Shown here one piece after another: positions 1-8,837 of a DNA stretch of 64,000 nucleotides (within the stretch, counting starts at the first letter, position 1; each line of letters begins with the position of its first letter). Below the pieces are notes generated by a model, which worked only from the letters and a program-made list of their open reading frames with translations, made no database searches and was not told the DNA's origin. Made by a program: the position numbers and the translations under genes. Source of the DNA: an uncultured Coriobacteriaceae bacterium (lineage in GTDB: Bacteria > Actinomycetota > Coriobacteriia > Coriobacteriales > Eggerthellaceae); assembly GCA_949294735.1 (NCBI GenBank), contig CASFII010000006.1, forward strand, positions 186,001 through 250,000. Direction: 5' to 3'.

Positions 1-269
1 ATACCCAGCGCCGTAAACCTTGACTTGAGGTTATCAGCAGGGTTCTTTACGGAAGTCTGGCCTGAAGAAGCATGAACTTCTGTACCTCCGTTTGAAGCGT
101 CCTTTGAAGCGAGAGAAGAAGAAACGCCCACAGTTTCTAAGGTCTGAACACGTTTGCCAGCAGCTGCGCCTGTTTTTGGAGCTCTTCTGCTTCGTAGAAT
201 AAACACAGCAACTACAATGCCCACAATAATGAGCGCTGCAATAATTGCCGTAATAATTGCAAGGAGCAT
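1..269 (-). CDS. mrdA: Partial membrane protein after mreD, probable penicillin-binding protein 2 N-terminus
   Basis: Only the first 89 codons are inside the window; the gene runs off the left edge. It starts at an ATG behind a GGGGGTG ribosome site, 11 bases after the mreD stop. Residues 2-24 form a strong hydrophobic segment, followed by a basic and Ser/Gly/Thr-rich linker and then the sequence NLKSRFTALG, which resembles the cytoplasmic lead into the usual PBP2 membrane anchor. In mre clusters the gene after mreD is normally mrdA, the transpeptidase that crosslinks peptidoglycan during elongation. The assignment rests on position plus that short stretch. No transpeptidase motif is visible because the catalytic domain lies outside. 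The extra membrane segment ahead of the normal anchor would be unusual; an unrelated small membrane protein is the alternative. Confidence 0.5.
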   Translation of the reverse strand, partial: MLLAIITAIIAALIIVGIVVAVFILRSRRAPKTGAAAGKRVQTLETVGVSSSLASKDASNGGTEVHASSGQTSVKNPADNLKSRFTALG

Positions 270-280
270 ATCTTCACCCC

Positions 281-820
281 CTAACGAATAATCGTCATAT
301 CGGAGTGGCCCGCACCCTTTTTCTTAAAGTTTCCACCGGACAGCAAACGTGCCATTAAGGGATAACAAATGAGTGCCAGCACGCTGTTATACAAAGTGCA
401 CGGAAGTGCGCGATACACAAAGGCATCCACAAAGCCTACACCCACACCCGTGACCATCATAAAAATGGCATAACCAATTTCGGCCACAAAGGTAGCCACC
501 ACTATCACCAAAATGGGCATGAACATAGTGTCGTTATTAAGAACCGTAAAGACCTTTTGTGCCGCAAAGCTTACCAGCACCAGCATGAATGCCATAGCGC
601 CGACCGCCGAATTACCCATGAGGTCATACAGAAGCCCTAGTACGAAAGCAAAAGCGGGCGTTAAGTTCGTTGGGCGAAGCACGCTTACCGTCAGCACGAA
701 AGCCATTATGAAATTTGGAACGATCGACATGATGGCAATATGGGGTGCCAGCAAAATCTGCAGCAAAACCGCTACAACGGCGCCCCCAATAACAATGATA
801 TTTTCACGAGGTTCATTCAC
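281..820 (-). CDS. mreD: Rod shape-determining protein MreD
   Basis: MreD is a small integral membrane protein of the elongasome that links cytoplasmic MreB filaments with MreC and the peptidoglycan synthases. The 179-residue product is almost wholly hydrophobic with about five or six predicted membrane segments and a short basic tail, which fits the family length (about 160-180). The start is GTG, 11 bases after the mreC stop, with a weak GGTGG ribosome site, suggesting translational coupling to mreC. It follows mreB-mreC and precedes the probable PBP2 gene, the standard order. MreD sequences are poorly conserved, so the call depends on topology and context as much as on residues. Confidence 0.88.
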   Translation of the reverse strand: MNEPRENIIVIGGAVVAVLLQILLAPHIAIMSIVPNFIMAFVLTVSVLRPTNLTPAFAFVLGLLYDLMGNSAVGAMAFMLVLVSFAAQKVFTVLNNDTMFMPILVIVVATFVAEIGYAIFMMVTGVGVGFVDAFVYRALPCTLYNSVLALICYPLMARLLSGGNFKKKGAGHSDMTIIR

Positions 821-831
821 TAAACCACCGC

Positions 832-1707
832 TTAACCTTCAGACGAATCTTCGTTAGCAGAAGAGGTACTGTCTGTTGCATCCGCCACAACAATTACCTC
901 TTCAGTTGCATGTACAACACTATTCGGAGAAACCACAATACGTCGTGCGGCGTCCCCGACATTGCCTTCAATTTTTACAACTTGGCCAATTAAAAGACCG
1001 CGCGTATAGCTACCACCCAAACCCGAAGTGAGCACCAAGTCTCCTACTTCAACTTCTACATCAGCATCAATGTTTTCTAAATACAACAATCCATCAAGAG
1101 AACCGCGCACCACGCCTTCGGCACGATTCGACTGAATAAGTGCCGCTGCTCCACTTTGAGGATCGGTTAACAAACGAACCCGGGACGTTCCTGGAGTAGT
1201 CTCAATAATCTGACCGACCACACCCGAAGCGTCCATAACAGTCAAACCCGTCGCAACACCATCGGAAGAACCCACGTCAATGGTGATTGTTTGATTCCAC
1301 GCATCGGTACTGCGCCCAATGATATGAGCGCCAATACCTTCTAGGTTATACGCTTGCTTGAAATTGAGAAGCTCTTGTAAACGCTCCACTTCCTGCTTAT
1401 ATTCTTCGGTCTGAGCTACTAAGTTGGTGAGCTCCGCATTGCGTTCGCGAAGCTGAGAAAGGGTTTCGGCATCTGCCGTAGCATCAGTTACGGCGTTTCC
1501 AACTGTTTCGGTAGCAGCACCCGCCTGAGAACCCACAAATTGCACGGGGGCAATAACGCCTCCAACTGCGTTTTGGACGCTGTGAAGCGGCCCGCCTTCC
1601 CCTTCACGAGCATATAAAGTCACCATTATCAGCGGTATTACCAGAAAAATGGCAAGCAGAACCCGTTTTGTGGATGTCGGGCTGTTGTTTTGCAGATTAA
1701 ACGGCAT
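832..1707 (-). CDS. mreC: Rod shape-determining protein MreC
   Basis: MreC is a bitopic protein whose periplasmic part forms filaments that organise the elongation machinery. The 291-residue product has a single membrane helix at about residues 15-32, a coiled coil at about 80-115 and then two beta-barrel modules. The segments GAHIIGRSTDAWNQTITID and LTDPQSGAAALIQ are typical family signatures. The C-terminus is a Ser/Asp/Glu-rich tail. The ATG lies 13 bases after the mreB stop and has no clear Shine-Dalgarno, so translation probably depends on coupling to mreB. Length and domain order are normal. Confidence 0.95.
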   Translation of the reverse strand: MPFNLQNNSPTSTKRVLLAIFLVIPLIMVTLYAREGEGGPLHSVQNAVGGVIAPVQFVGSQAGAATETVGNAVTDATADAETLSQLRERNAELTNLVAQTEEYKQEVERLQELLNFKQAYNLEGIGAHIIGRSTDAWNQTITIDVGSSDGVATGLTVMDASGVVGQIIETTPGTSRVRLLTDPQSGAAALIQSNRAEGVVRGSLDGLLYLENIDADVEVEVGDLVLTSGLGGSYTRGLLIGQVVKIEGNVGDAARRIVVSPNSVVHATEEVIVVADATDSTSSANEDSSEG

Positions 1708-1720
1708 AAATAACGTAAGT

Positions 1721-2776
1721 CTACTTAGACCTCATAAGCGTTTGCTTTAACGCAGTCGGGGTTTCAAGCACCTTAAGGCAACCCGTCACCACGTTGGTAA
1801 GCGCAGTGTCACTCGTCCAAACAGGAATTTCCAGCTCACGGCTTAAATAGCGATCCAAGCCAGAGAGCAGACCGCCACCACCTGTAAGTAGAATACCGTT
1901 TTGAATAATATCGCTTGCAAGGTCAGGATTGGTTTTCTTAAATGTTTCCTTGATGTGCAGTACCATTTCTTCGCAGGGTGCTTGTAAGGCTGCGCGCACG
2001 TCTTCAGACTGAATGGTTACTTCTTTAGGCTGTTCAGTCAAAACGTCCTGGCCAGAAATAATCATGTCACGTTCACGACCGTCTTCAAACGGCAGAATAG
2101 AACCGATTTTGATTTTGATAATTTCTGCGGTACGTTCGCCGATCTTAATGCCCAGAAGATCACGAAGATACATTGCAATTGCTTCGTCCATGCGATTGCC
2201 TGCTAAGCGCAGAGAAGAAGAGGTAACGATGCCGCCCAGAGAAATAACGGCAACCTCGGTGGTACCGCCGCCAATGTCTACCACCATAGAACCGGTTGGT
2301 TCGGTAACAGGCAAATCAGCACCCATGGCCGCTGCCATAGGTTCTTCAATTAGATAGGCTTGACGTGCACCAGCTTGAATAGCAGCTTCGAACACAGCGC
2401 GCTTTTCAACCGAGGTAGCACCACAAGGAATGCAGATAACAATACGAGGCTTCGCCTGCCAAGGATACTTACGAGCTATAGCTTTATTAATAAACGCTGA
2501 AAGCATAGCTTCGGTTACGTCATAGTCGGCAATAACCCCGTCTTTTAGCGGATGCTCTGCAGAGAAAGCTTCTGGCGTGTGATTAATCATGCTCTTTGCT
2601 TCATGACCAACAGCCAAAACACGATGAGTGCTCTTTTCGATAGCTACAACCGAAGGCTCGTTGATTACAATACCTTCACCCGTCACAGCAACTAATGTAT
2701 TTGCGGTTCCTAGGTCAATAGCTAAGTCAGGTGACATCTGTCCTGTCAAACCTGAAAACATATCCATAAACGACAT
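1721..2776 (-). CDS. mreB: Actin-like rod shape protein MreB
   Basis: MreB is the bacterial actin homologue that polymerises under the membrane and directs lateral wall synthesis. The 351-residue protein has the phosphate-1 loop LAIDLGTANTLV near residue 18, the phosphate-2 segment VVDIGGGTTEVAVISLGG near residue 165 and the adenosine motif ILLTGGGGLLSGLD near residue 295. A short N-terminal stretch (about 17 residues, including a hydrophobic MDMFSGL) could be the membrane-binding amphipathic helix seen in the family. A GGGG-type ribosome site precedes the ATG. It is first in a minus-strand cluster with mreC, mreD and a probable PBP2. MreB and the paralogue Mbl cannot be separated by eye. Confidence 0.96.
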   Translation of the reverse strand: MSFMDMFSGLTGQMSPDLAIDLGTANTLVAVTGEGIVINEPSVVAIEKSTHRVLAVGHEAKSMINHTPEAFSAEHPLKDGVIADYDVTEAMLSAFINKAIARKYPWQAKPRIVICIPCGATSVEKRAVFEAAIQAGARQAYLIEEPMAAAMGADLPVTEPTGSMVVDIGGGTTEVAVISLGGIVTSSSLRLAGNRMDEAIAMYLRDLLGIKIGERTAEIIKIKIGSILPFEDGRERDMIISGQDVLTEQPKEVTIQSEDVRAALQAPCEEMVLHIKETFKKTNPDLASDIIQNGILLTGGGGLLSGLDRYLSRELEIPVWTSDTALTNVVTGCLKVLETPTALKQTLMRSK

Positions 2777-2900
2777 CAGGCAAACCCCTTGTGTCCTCTT
2801 TTGTTTCTTACGCGACCATACATTTTAACACAGAGGAACTGATATCGCCTTATTGCGCTTTAAACATTCACACCTTCACGCAGGTGAGAACATATAAAAC

Positions 2901-3827
2901 CTACAACACGGGACCATATTTTCCATTTGGATAGCGAGCAATTAATCCTTTTGCTTCAGAATCTGCTACCTCCATCATGAGATTTACGCGAATCTCATCT
3001 GTTCCCTGGTTCTTTCGCTTTCTTTGGCATGCATAGATAAATAGCTCCTCAAGCGTCAAGCTTTCAGCTTGAAGTGCTTCTACTACCCACGAAGCCCGCT
3101 GCTTTGAATTCTTTGCTGCTAGAGAAGGAGACTTCAACACGGGATACAAGAGTGTGAGCGCATCTTCAAAGCTTTCTTCATCTACAACTGGCGTAGCTCC
3201 TTGTAATATGAGCCGATTTGCGCCCCTTGAATGTACTGATGTTATGGCACCAGGTACCGCCAGAACTTCTCTTCCCGCCGCAAGCGCAGCATCCGCCGTT
3301 GAAAACGTACCCGAGGGAAGCCCCGCCTCCACAATTAAGGTAGCCCGCGCCAGTGAAGCTATCAGCCTGTTTCTCAGGCGAAAACAATAAGGTAGTGGCG
3401 GAAACTCCCAAGGATGTTCTGAAACCAAAGCTCCGCCCGCCTTAAGTATTTCTTCGAAAAGCCCTACATTTTTGGCTGGATAGAGCATATTGCAGCCGCC
3501 GCCCAAAAAGACAACCGTTGGAGTACCTGCATTCAAAGCAGCCTTATGTGCTTCACTATCGCACCCTCGTGCGCCTCCAGAAATAATGACGATTCCCTTT
3601 TCTGCCGCAAGAGTTGCAAAGCGCCGAGCACAGCTTAGACCGTACGGCGTTGCTCTGCGGGCACCTACAACCGCAAGTCCTTCTTGAAGTGCTTCAGGAT
3701 TCCCAAGGACATAAATCTTTTCTGGTGGATTATCAATAACCTGAAATGCTGCAGGGTAACCGTTGCTCCCCCGTGAAAAGACCGTCCTTTCGCCTTGCAA
3801 TGCTATTTCACAATACCCTGGCTTCAT
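2901..3827 (-). CDS. dprA: DNA processing protein DprA/Smf
   Basis: DprA binds incoming single-stranded DNA during natural transformation and loads RecA on it. The 308-residue protein carries the Rossmann-like domain: VVGARRATPYG near residue 53, IISGGARGCDSEAHKAAL near residue 77, and a GTFSTADAALAAGREVLAVPG stretch (positions about 172-193). A C-terminal region of about 60 residues after a basic linker fits the winged-helix DML1-like domain of many DprA proteins. Its ATG overlaps the comM stop by four bases (ATGA), so the two are translationally coupled. Together with comM, yraN and the distant comF this suggests a competence-type DNA uptake capacity, although no com pilus genes are in the window. 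Confidence 0.94.
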   Translation of the reverse strand: MKPGYCEIALQGERTVFSRGSNGYPAAFQVIDNPPEKIYVLGNPEALQEGLAVVGARRATPYGLSCARRFATLAAEKGIVIISGGARGCDSEAHKAALNAGTPTVVFLGGGCNMLYPAKNVGLFEEILKAGGALVSEHPWEFPPLPYCFRLRNRLIASLARATLIVEAGLPSGTFSTADAALAAGREVLAVPGAITSVHSRGANRLILQGATPVVDEESFEDALTLLYPVLKSPSLAAKNSKQRASWVVEALQAESLTLEELFIYACQRKRKNQGTDEIRVNLMMEVADSEAKGLIARYPNGKYGPVL

Positions 3828-5332
3828 GCGAGCACGCTTTCTCTGACGCGGAACCCAGCTGCTTCATAGAGATGCTCTTTTTCCACTAGGAAAGACTGGT
3901 TAAGGTCAGCGATAGTTCGCGCAACTCGCAGGGTTCTTACGATTCCGCGTCCGCTCATGTGGTTTGACGTTGCAAGCGCCTCTAAAACGCGTTCTGCTTC
4001 CTGACTAACTAGCTCTTTTTGCGCAAGCGTAGCAACTTCATTGGAAGTAACCACGCTGCCTTTTTCACTGGTTTGGGCTTTCTTCTTTCGCCATGCCGCA
4101 AATTCTTTTGCCCGTAAAACCCCTTCTCGGAGGCTTTCTGAAGAAGTTCCCTTTCCTGAACGTAACACTTCGCGAGGAGAAAGCCTCTGTACGTCAATAT
4201 GAATATCGATACGATCCATCAAAGGTCCCCCTATGCGATTTTGATAGGTTTGGATTTGGGTAAAGCTGCATTTACAGTCATGATCGGGATCTCCGTAGTA
4301 GCCACAAGGGCAAGGATTAGATGCCGCTACTAACGAAAAATGTGCGGGAAACCAAACATTTCCATCTGCGCGCGTAATGCAGATACATCCTTCTTCCATA
4401 GGCTGTCGAATGCCCTGTAGAACCGAAGCGCGAAATTCAGAAATTTCATCAAGGAAGAGAACTCCATTGTGAGCAAGAGAAATCTCTCCGGGGCGCGGAG
4501 GGGTCCCTCCACCCACCAATCCGGGAAGCGTTGCACTATGGTGAGGATTCCTAAACGGCCTTTTGCCAGCTAAGATAGGAGCAATCTCTTCTTCGGCAAC
4601 CGAATGAATAAGCGCTGTATGAATGCGTTCTTCTTTGGTAAGCGGCGGCAGTATACTTGGCAAACGAGATGCCAGCATTGTTTTCCCAGAACCTGGTGGA
4701 CCCATCATCAGAACTCCGTGACCACCAGCTGCGGCAATCTGAAGTGCACGTTTTGCAATATCGTGACCAGCTATATCACTAAAATCTTGCATAGCAGCAT
4801 CTGCCGCCACCTGCCGAGCAGGCACGTCACTGAAAATGCCCGAGCGAATCTGGCTCAGCGCATCAAGTCCTTTATGGATAAGCCCATCAAGATGGACCGC
4901 GTCTGCGTGAACGGCGGACACAAGCGTGAGCCCTAAATCTTTTGCACAGAGGGCATAGGCAAGCATTCCGGGAACACTTCGAATAATCCCCTCCAAAGAA
5001 AGCTCACCAACAAAGAGCTTCTTTTCCAAGGTAGTCCGCCCTATCTGACTTGTAGCCGCCAAAATTCCAAGCGCTATGGGCAAATCAAACCCCGTTCCAG
5101 ACTTCCTAAGAGATCCCGGTGCGAGGTTTACTACTATCTTTTCAGGCGGCATAGAAAAACCACTGGCACGTAAAGCTGCACGAACGCGCTCTCTGGCTTC
5201 TTGGATAGCTACATCTGGCATACCAACAATAGAAAACCCAGGTAGTCCAGAAGAAACCACCACTTCCACTTCAACGGGTAATGCCTGAACTCCTCGCAGT
5301 GTGGCGCCAAGCACCGTACACTGACCAGCCAC
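3824..5332 (-). CDS. comM: YifB/ComM family AAA+ Mg-chelatase-like ATPase
   Basis: ComM is a hexameric AAA+ helicase that promotes branch migration of transforming DNA. The 502-residue protein has the N-terminal ChlI-like (Lon S5-fold) domain at about residues 20-140, a Walker A motif GPPGSGKTMLA near residue 217, a Walker B motif GVLFLDEISEF near residue 290, a Cys cluster CPCGYYGDPDHDCKC near residue 345 that probably binds zinc, and the C-terminal Mg-chelatase domain ending in SGRGIVRTLRVARTIADL. Length matches the family (about 500). One base separates it from the yraN stop and it overlaps dprA by four bases. Confidence 0.95.
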   Translation of the reverse strand: MAGQCTVLGATLRGVQALPVEVEVVVSSGLPGFSIVGMPDVAIQEARERVRAALRASGFSMPPEKIVVNLAPGSLRKSGTGFDLPIALGILAATSQIGRTTLEKKLFVGELSLEGIIRSVPGMLAYALCAKDLGLTLVSAVHADAVHLDGLIHKGLDALSQIRSGIFSDVPARQVAADAAMQDFSDIAGHDIAKRALQIAAAGGHGVLMMGPPGSGKTMLASRLPSILPPLTKEERIHTALIHSVAEEEIAPILAGKRPFRNPHHSATLPGLVGGGTPPRPGEISLAHNGVLFLDEISEFRASVLQGIRQPMEEGCICITRADGNVWFPAHFSLVAASNPCPCGYYGDPDHDCKCSFTQIQTYQNRIGGPLMDRIDIHIDVQRLSPREVLRSGKGTSSESLREGVLRAKEFAAWRKKKAQTSEKGSVVTSNEVATLAQKELVSQEAERVLEALATSNHMSGRGIVRTLRVARTIADLNQSFLVEKEHLYEAAGFRVRESVLA

Positions 5333-5333
5333 C

Positions 5334-5759
5334 TTAACTCACCTGAAATGCATTTATATGATGACGTACCAATGCTCGATGAGAAGAAATTACCACGATA
5401 GCAACCACGTCGAACCGAACCGCCAAGTCACCACACTCGTAGTTTTTAAGAAAGTAGGCAGCAATCTTTTCATAACGAGCTCGCTTATGAACCGTAACGG
5501 CTTCTTCAGGAAATCCGCATTCAATAGAGCTTCTAGTCTTAACCTCAACAAACACAATCGTATGCTCATCGCGAACAATAACATCTACTTCCCCAGCCGA
5601 ACACGACCAATTTCGAGCCACAATCTCATATCCATGGCGTTCCAAATACGCGACCGCAGCATCTTCACCGCGCTTTCCGAACTCCTTGTTTCGAGACTTT
5701 CTTTTTGTTGGATGAGCGGGTTTTGCAGAATAAGAACTCCGCTTTTTTACAGCTTCCAT
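5334..5759 (-). CDS. YraN/UPF0102 family nuclease-like protein
   Basis: This 141-residue protein belongs to the UPF0102 (YraN) family, which has a restriction-endonuclease-like fold. The signature runs from GKRGEDAAVAYLERHGYEI to GEVDVIVRDEHTIVFVEVK and TRSS; the Glu/Asp/Glu-x-Lys arrangement is the expected PD-(D/E)XK active site. A basic N-terminal 25 residues precede the core. The cellular role of the family is not firmly known, but it is regularly next to rnhB, comM and dprA as here. It is translated in one run with those genes. Confidence 0.92.
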   Translation of the reverse strand: MEAVKKRSSYSAKPAHPTKRKSRNKEFGKRGEDAAVAYLERHGYEIVARNWSCSAGEVDVIVRDEHTIVFVEVKTRSSIECGFPEEAVTVHKRARYEKIAAYFLKNYECGDLAVRFDVVAIVVISSHRALVRHHINAFQVS

Positions 5760-5951
5760 ATAACGCCCCTTTCAATTGCGTATGAGCAATCTTAGTAAGC
5801 GCATTCATCACTGATTGTGCAGATGAACCTCTAAAAATTTGCAAGAATAAAGCTCAAAACTCACAAAAACGAAACAAGGATTAGGACGTGTTTTAATCAA
5901 CTTCTAACACGATTTGTGCAGGATTTTGTCAGTGTTACAGCGCGTAGCGAA

Positions 5952-6740
5952 CTAAAAGAGCGATTCTTGTGTAAAGGCAGTACAAAAACTTATGCGATGC
6001 AAGGGTGATAAGCCAAACTGCTTGATAGCCTCAATATGACTTGCGCTAGCATAGCCTTTATTTGAATCAAAATGGTATTCAGGATACTGTTGCGCATATC
6101 TATCCATAAGCGCATCGCGCTCTACCTTTGCCACTATGCTTGCGGCAGCGATACTTGCGCACTGCGCGTCCCCTTTAACTACGTTGAGTTCACGCTTATC
6201 TATATGAAGGGGGTTCCCATCCAGAAGAACTACGCTAGGAACAATACCTGCTGCTTCTATTGCCGCAAGAGCTCGACGAAACGCAGTTATAAGCGATGCT
6301 GTCATGCCAGCAGCATCGATTTCATGGGGCTCGATATATTGAACTGTCCAAGCCAGTGATTCTTCTTTAATCGCATGAGCAATTCGCTCCCGCTCGGCCG
6401 GTGAAATCTGCTTAGAGTCATTCAGCCCTGGGATGCGTGACTCGCGCGAAAGGACAACGGCGCCTACCGCCAAAGGTCCTGCAACAGGACCTCTTCCTAC
6501 CTCATCTAAGCCAACAACAGCTCCTCCGCCACGCGAGGCAGCAAGGCTTTCCTCAAAGGAATACATATGCTCAAGACGTTCTTTTTCTTGAGCCTCAGCT
6601 TCAAGCCTGCGACGAGCAACCTCAATGGCCTGGCGAACCCCCTTGCGCGTATCAGCAACTAAAGAGCGTTCGAGCACGGCGAATTCCTCAGCATTGGCTG
6701 TTTGTAATCGCATCCTAATATCAGCAACTGTCAGGCTCAT
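5952..6740 (-). CDS. rnhB: Ribonuclease HII
   Basis: RNase HII removes ribonucleotides from DNA and RNA primers. The 262-residue protein has the N-terminal catalytic motif VVGLDEVGRGPVAGPLAVGA near residue 76 (Asp and Glu ligands), a second acidic motif VVLLDGN near residue 172, and SIAAASIVAKVERDALM near residue 195. About 70 residues of predicted helical, charged sequence precede the core, longer than in Escherichia coli but seen in many Gram-positive RNase HII. It lies between rplS and yraN. In many bacteria lepB sits between rplS and rnhB; no lepB is present here. About 190 bases separate it from yraN, with no evident terminator. Confidence 0.95.
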   Translation of the reverse strand: MSLTVADIRMRLQTANAEEFAVLERSLVADTRKGVRQAIEVARRRLEAEAQEKERLEHMYSFEESLAASRGGGAVVGLDEVGRGPVAGPLAVGAVVLSRESRIPGLNDSKQISPAERERIAHAIKEESLAWTVQYIEPHEIDAAGMTASLITAFRRALAAIEAAGIVPSVVLLDGNPLHIDKRELNVVKGDAQCASIAAASIVAKVERDALMDRYAQQYPEYHFDSNKGYASASHIEAIKQFGLSPLHRISFCTAFTQESLF

Positions 6741-6903
6741 ACACCTTCACCCTTCACAGGGCTTGTTTTAGAAAACTAACCCAATTTGCATCCAGCATGA
6801 AGCGGGAAGCCATGTGGAACATCACTTCACACAGAGTACGAAACAGACTAAAAACTTTCAAGCAGGAAAATAAAACACAGCTTTAAGAGTAGAACAGAAA
6901 ACA

Positions 6904-6925
6904 AAAGGAGCCCTTAGGCTCCTTT
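6904..6925 (-). terminator. Intrinsic terminator after rplS
   Basis: A perfect nine-base-pair stem (AAAGGAGCC with GGCTCCTTT) closes a four-base loop. On the minus strand it is followed by a T-rich run (TTTTGTTTTC). It lies about 45 bases after the rplS stop, so it should end the rplS transcript ahead of rnhB. Confidence 0.85.
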
Positions 6926-6971
6926 CGCAAACATCATTCAAAACAGCTGCTTGTTTGCAGCTTATAAAAGA

Positions 6972-7319
6972 TTAGCGGAACGACTTTTCCTTAATCTTAG
7001 CTGCCTTACCAATCTTGTTGCGGAGGTAGTACAGCTTAGCACGACGAACGTCACCACGACGAGCAACTTCAATCTTCTCAATCTTGGGAGAATGTACGGG
7101 GAAAGTACGTTCTACACCAACAGAGAAGCTAATCTTGCGTACCGTGAAGGTTTCACGAGCACCTTCACCATGACGACGAATAACGTCACCCTGGAAAACC
7201 TGGATACGTTCACGATTACCTTCGGTAATACGATAGTGAACCTTTACATTGTCACCAACGTGAAATTCAGGAATGTCCTGTTTCACTTGCTGCTGTTCAA
7301 TAGCGCGAATGATGTCCAT
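6972..7319 (-). CDS. rplS: 50S ribosomal protein L19
   Basis: L19 sits at the interface of the 30S and 50S subunits. The 115-residue protein has the family signature [20 protein letters not shown], then [20 protein letters not shown] and the C-terminal [20 protein letters not shown]. Length is normal. It is monocistronic by appearance: its own terminator follows at 6904-6925. The usual partners trmD and rimM are not in the window. Confidence 0.98.
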   Translation of the reverse strand: MDIIRAIEQQQVKQDIPEFHVGDNVKVHYRITEGNRERIQVFQGDVIRRHGEGARETFTVRKISFSVGVERTFPVHSPKIEKIEVARRGDVRRAKLYYLRNKIGKAAKIKEKSFR

Positions 7320-7527
7320 TGTTCGTTCCGTTCTTTCTATGTTCCAACTTCAATTAAATCATAGTATGCGTAAAGACGCGATTTGTTAGTATATCGCTAA
7401 ACATTTTCAAGTGCAAGAACTTACCAGGCAGGTTTTCAGAAATCCTGGGTCTTCATAACAATTTCATAGCCACAAGCAGTTAGTACACGGTATGTGCTGG
7501 TACTTTACCTACCTTGCGCACTAAATC

Positions 7528-8823
7528 TTAATGGACACTACACGAAAGACACGGATCGTATGCGCGGACAAGCTTCTCCACTTCACCGCGAATGCTTTCT
7601 TCGTCTTTGCCTTCACCAATTAAAAGCTCAGCCAACTGACGCATATCGGCTTCAAGATTAGCAACGTTTTGCGCCGTAGGCGTCATAATACTTGCCGAAA
7701 CGACCCGACCTTCACCATCAAGTTCAAGCTCATGGAACAATGCACCGCGAGGAGCCTCCGTGAACCCAACACCTTTACCTGCACAAATATCGAAACTAAC
7801 GGGACGGCTGGTTCCTGGAATGCCACCCTTTTCGCCCGCTAAAAGACGACAGAGCGTACTGCAATGCTCGAGTGCATCCACCAGTTCAATAGCTTGAGCA
7901 AGGTTGTTGAAATAAGGATTCTTAACTGGAGGACGAACCCCCGCCTTTGCAGAGGCAACTTTTGCCTGAGAGCTCAATTGTGTCCATGAGGCATTCAAAC
8001 GAGACAACGCGCCCGTAAAGTAAGGCTGCTGGGTTTCGCGAACGCGAGCAAAAAGTGCCGCAGAGTGCGAAACAACATATTCTTCCAGATGTTCCTCTAC
8101 GTCATCGGGATCGAATTCAATGCCCGCGTGCAGGAAACGAGCTGCACGGGCATCAGCAACCGCATAATGATCAGGAGCTACCATTGCCAGCATGTCGCCT
8201 TCGGTTGCAATAGCCGGGACTTCAAAGCTCTGGAACAAATCAACTGTCGCTTCAGCAAACGGAATCATTGCTTCCATCTTCTGTGCTAAATCTAGGTATT
8301 CATCAGCTGTTATTTCATGGGTAAAGCCACCTACTACCGCGGTAATAGGATGAACACTACGCCCCCCTACCTTGGTACAAAGCTCATTACCTAGCGCCTT
8401 CAAAGCCAAAGCCTGTTCGAACAAATCTGGGGCTTCGTCCGCTAAGGGAAATACACTTGCATGTCCTACAAAGTCTGGAGCAGCAAACACAAAAAGGTGC
8501 GTTGCGTGGTTTTGCAAATAAGATCCATAGACCAGCAAATCGCGCAAAGCTTTTGTACGTTCAGAAACTTCAATTCCGAAAATATGCTCAATTGCTAGCA
8601 AATCGGTTACCACATGACTTGCCGAACAAATCCCACAAATGCGTGAGGCAATATAAGGAATCTCACTAAAGTGACGCCCTTTAACCATGCTTTCGAACAA
8701 ACGCGCTGGCTCAACGACGTTCATTTCGCATGTCTTAACCTGGCCGTCTTCAATGACTAGATGAACATTTCCGTGTCCTTCAATGCGAGCAATATGGTCT
8801 ACGTGAATAGCAGTCTTTGTCAT
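7528..8823 (-). CDS. hydA: Cytoplasmic NiFe hydrogenase, large (alpha) subunit, group 3b type
   Basis: This 431-residue protein carries the NiFe active site. The N-terminal Cys pair is in RICGICSASHV near residue 61 and the C-terminal pair is in DPCLSCSVH. The protein stops directly after that terminal His (TAA at 7528-7530), so it has no C-terminal peptide to be cleaved by a maturation endopeptidase, unlike the HyaB protein in the same window. It is last in the order beta, gamma, delta, alpha, the order of Pyrococcus-type sulfhydrogenases and other NAD(P)-linked group 3b enzymes. Predicted to be cytoplasmic, with no signal or membrane segment. The direction of catalysis in vivo cannot be read from sequence. 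Confidence 0.93.
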   Translation of the reverse strand: MTKTAIHVDHIARIEGHGNVHLVIEDGQVKTCEMNVVEPARLFESMVKGRHFSEIPYIASRICGICSASHVVTDLLAIEHIFGIEVSERTKALRDLLVYGSYLQNHATHLFVFAAPDFVGHASVFPLADEAPDLFEQALALKALGNELCTKVGGRSVHPITAVVGGFTHEITADEYLDLAQKMEAMIPFAEATVDLFQSFEVPAIATEGDMLAMVAPDHYAVADARAARFLHAGIEFDPDDVEEHLEEYVVSHSAALFARVRETQQPYFTGALSRLNASWTQLSSQAKVASAKAGVRPPVKNPYFNNLAQAIELVDALEHCSTLCRLLAGEKGGIPGTSRPVSFDICAGKGVGFTEAPRGALFHELELDGEGRVVSASIMTPTAQNVANLEADMRQLAELLIGEGKDEESIRGEVEKLVRAYDPCLSCSVH

Positions 8824-8837
8824 AGCGTATTCTCCCT

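Noticed and set aside
6741-6971. Hidden lepB between rplS and rnhB
   Set aside because: The gap is only about 230 bases and holds the rplS terminator but no signal peptidase motifs.
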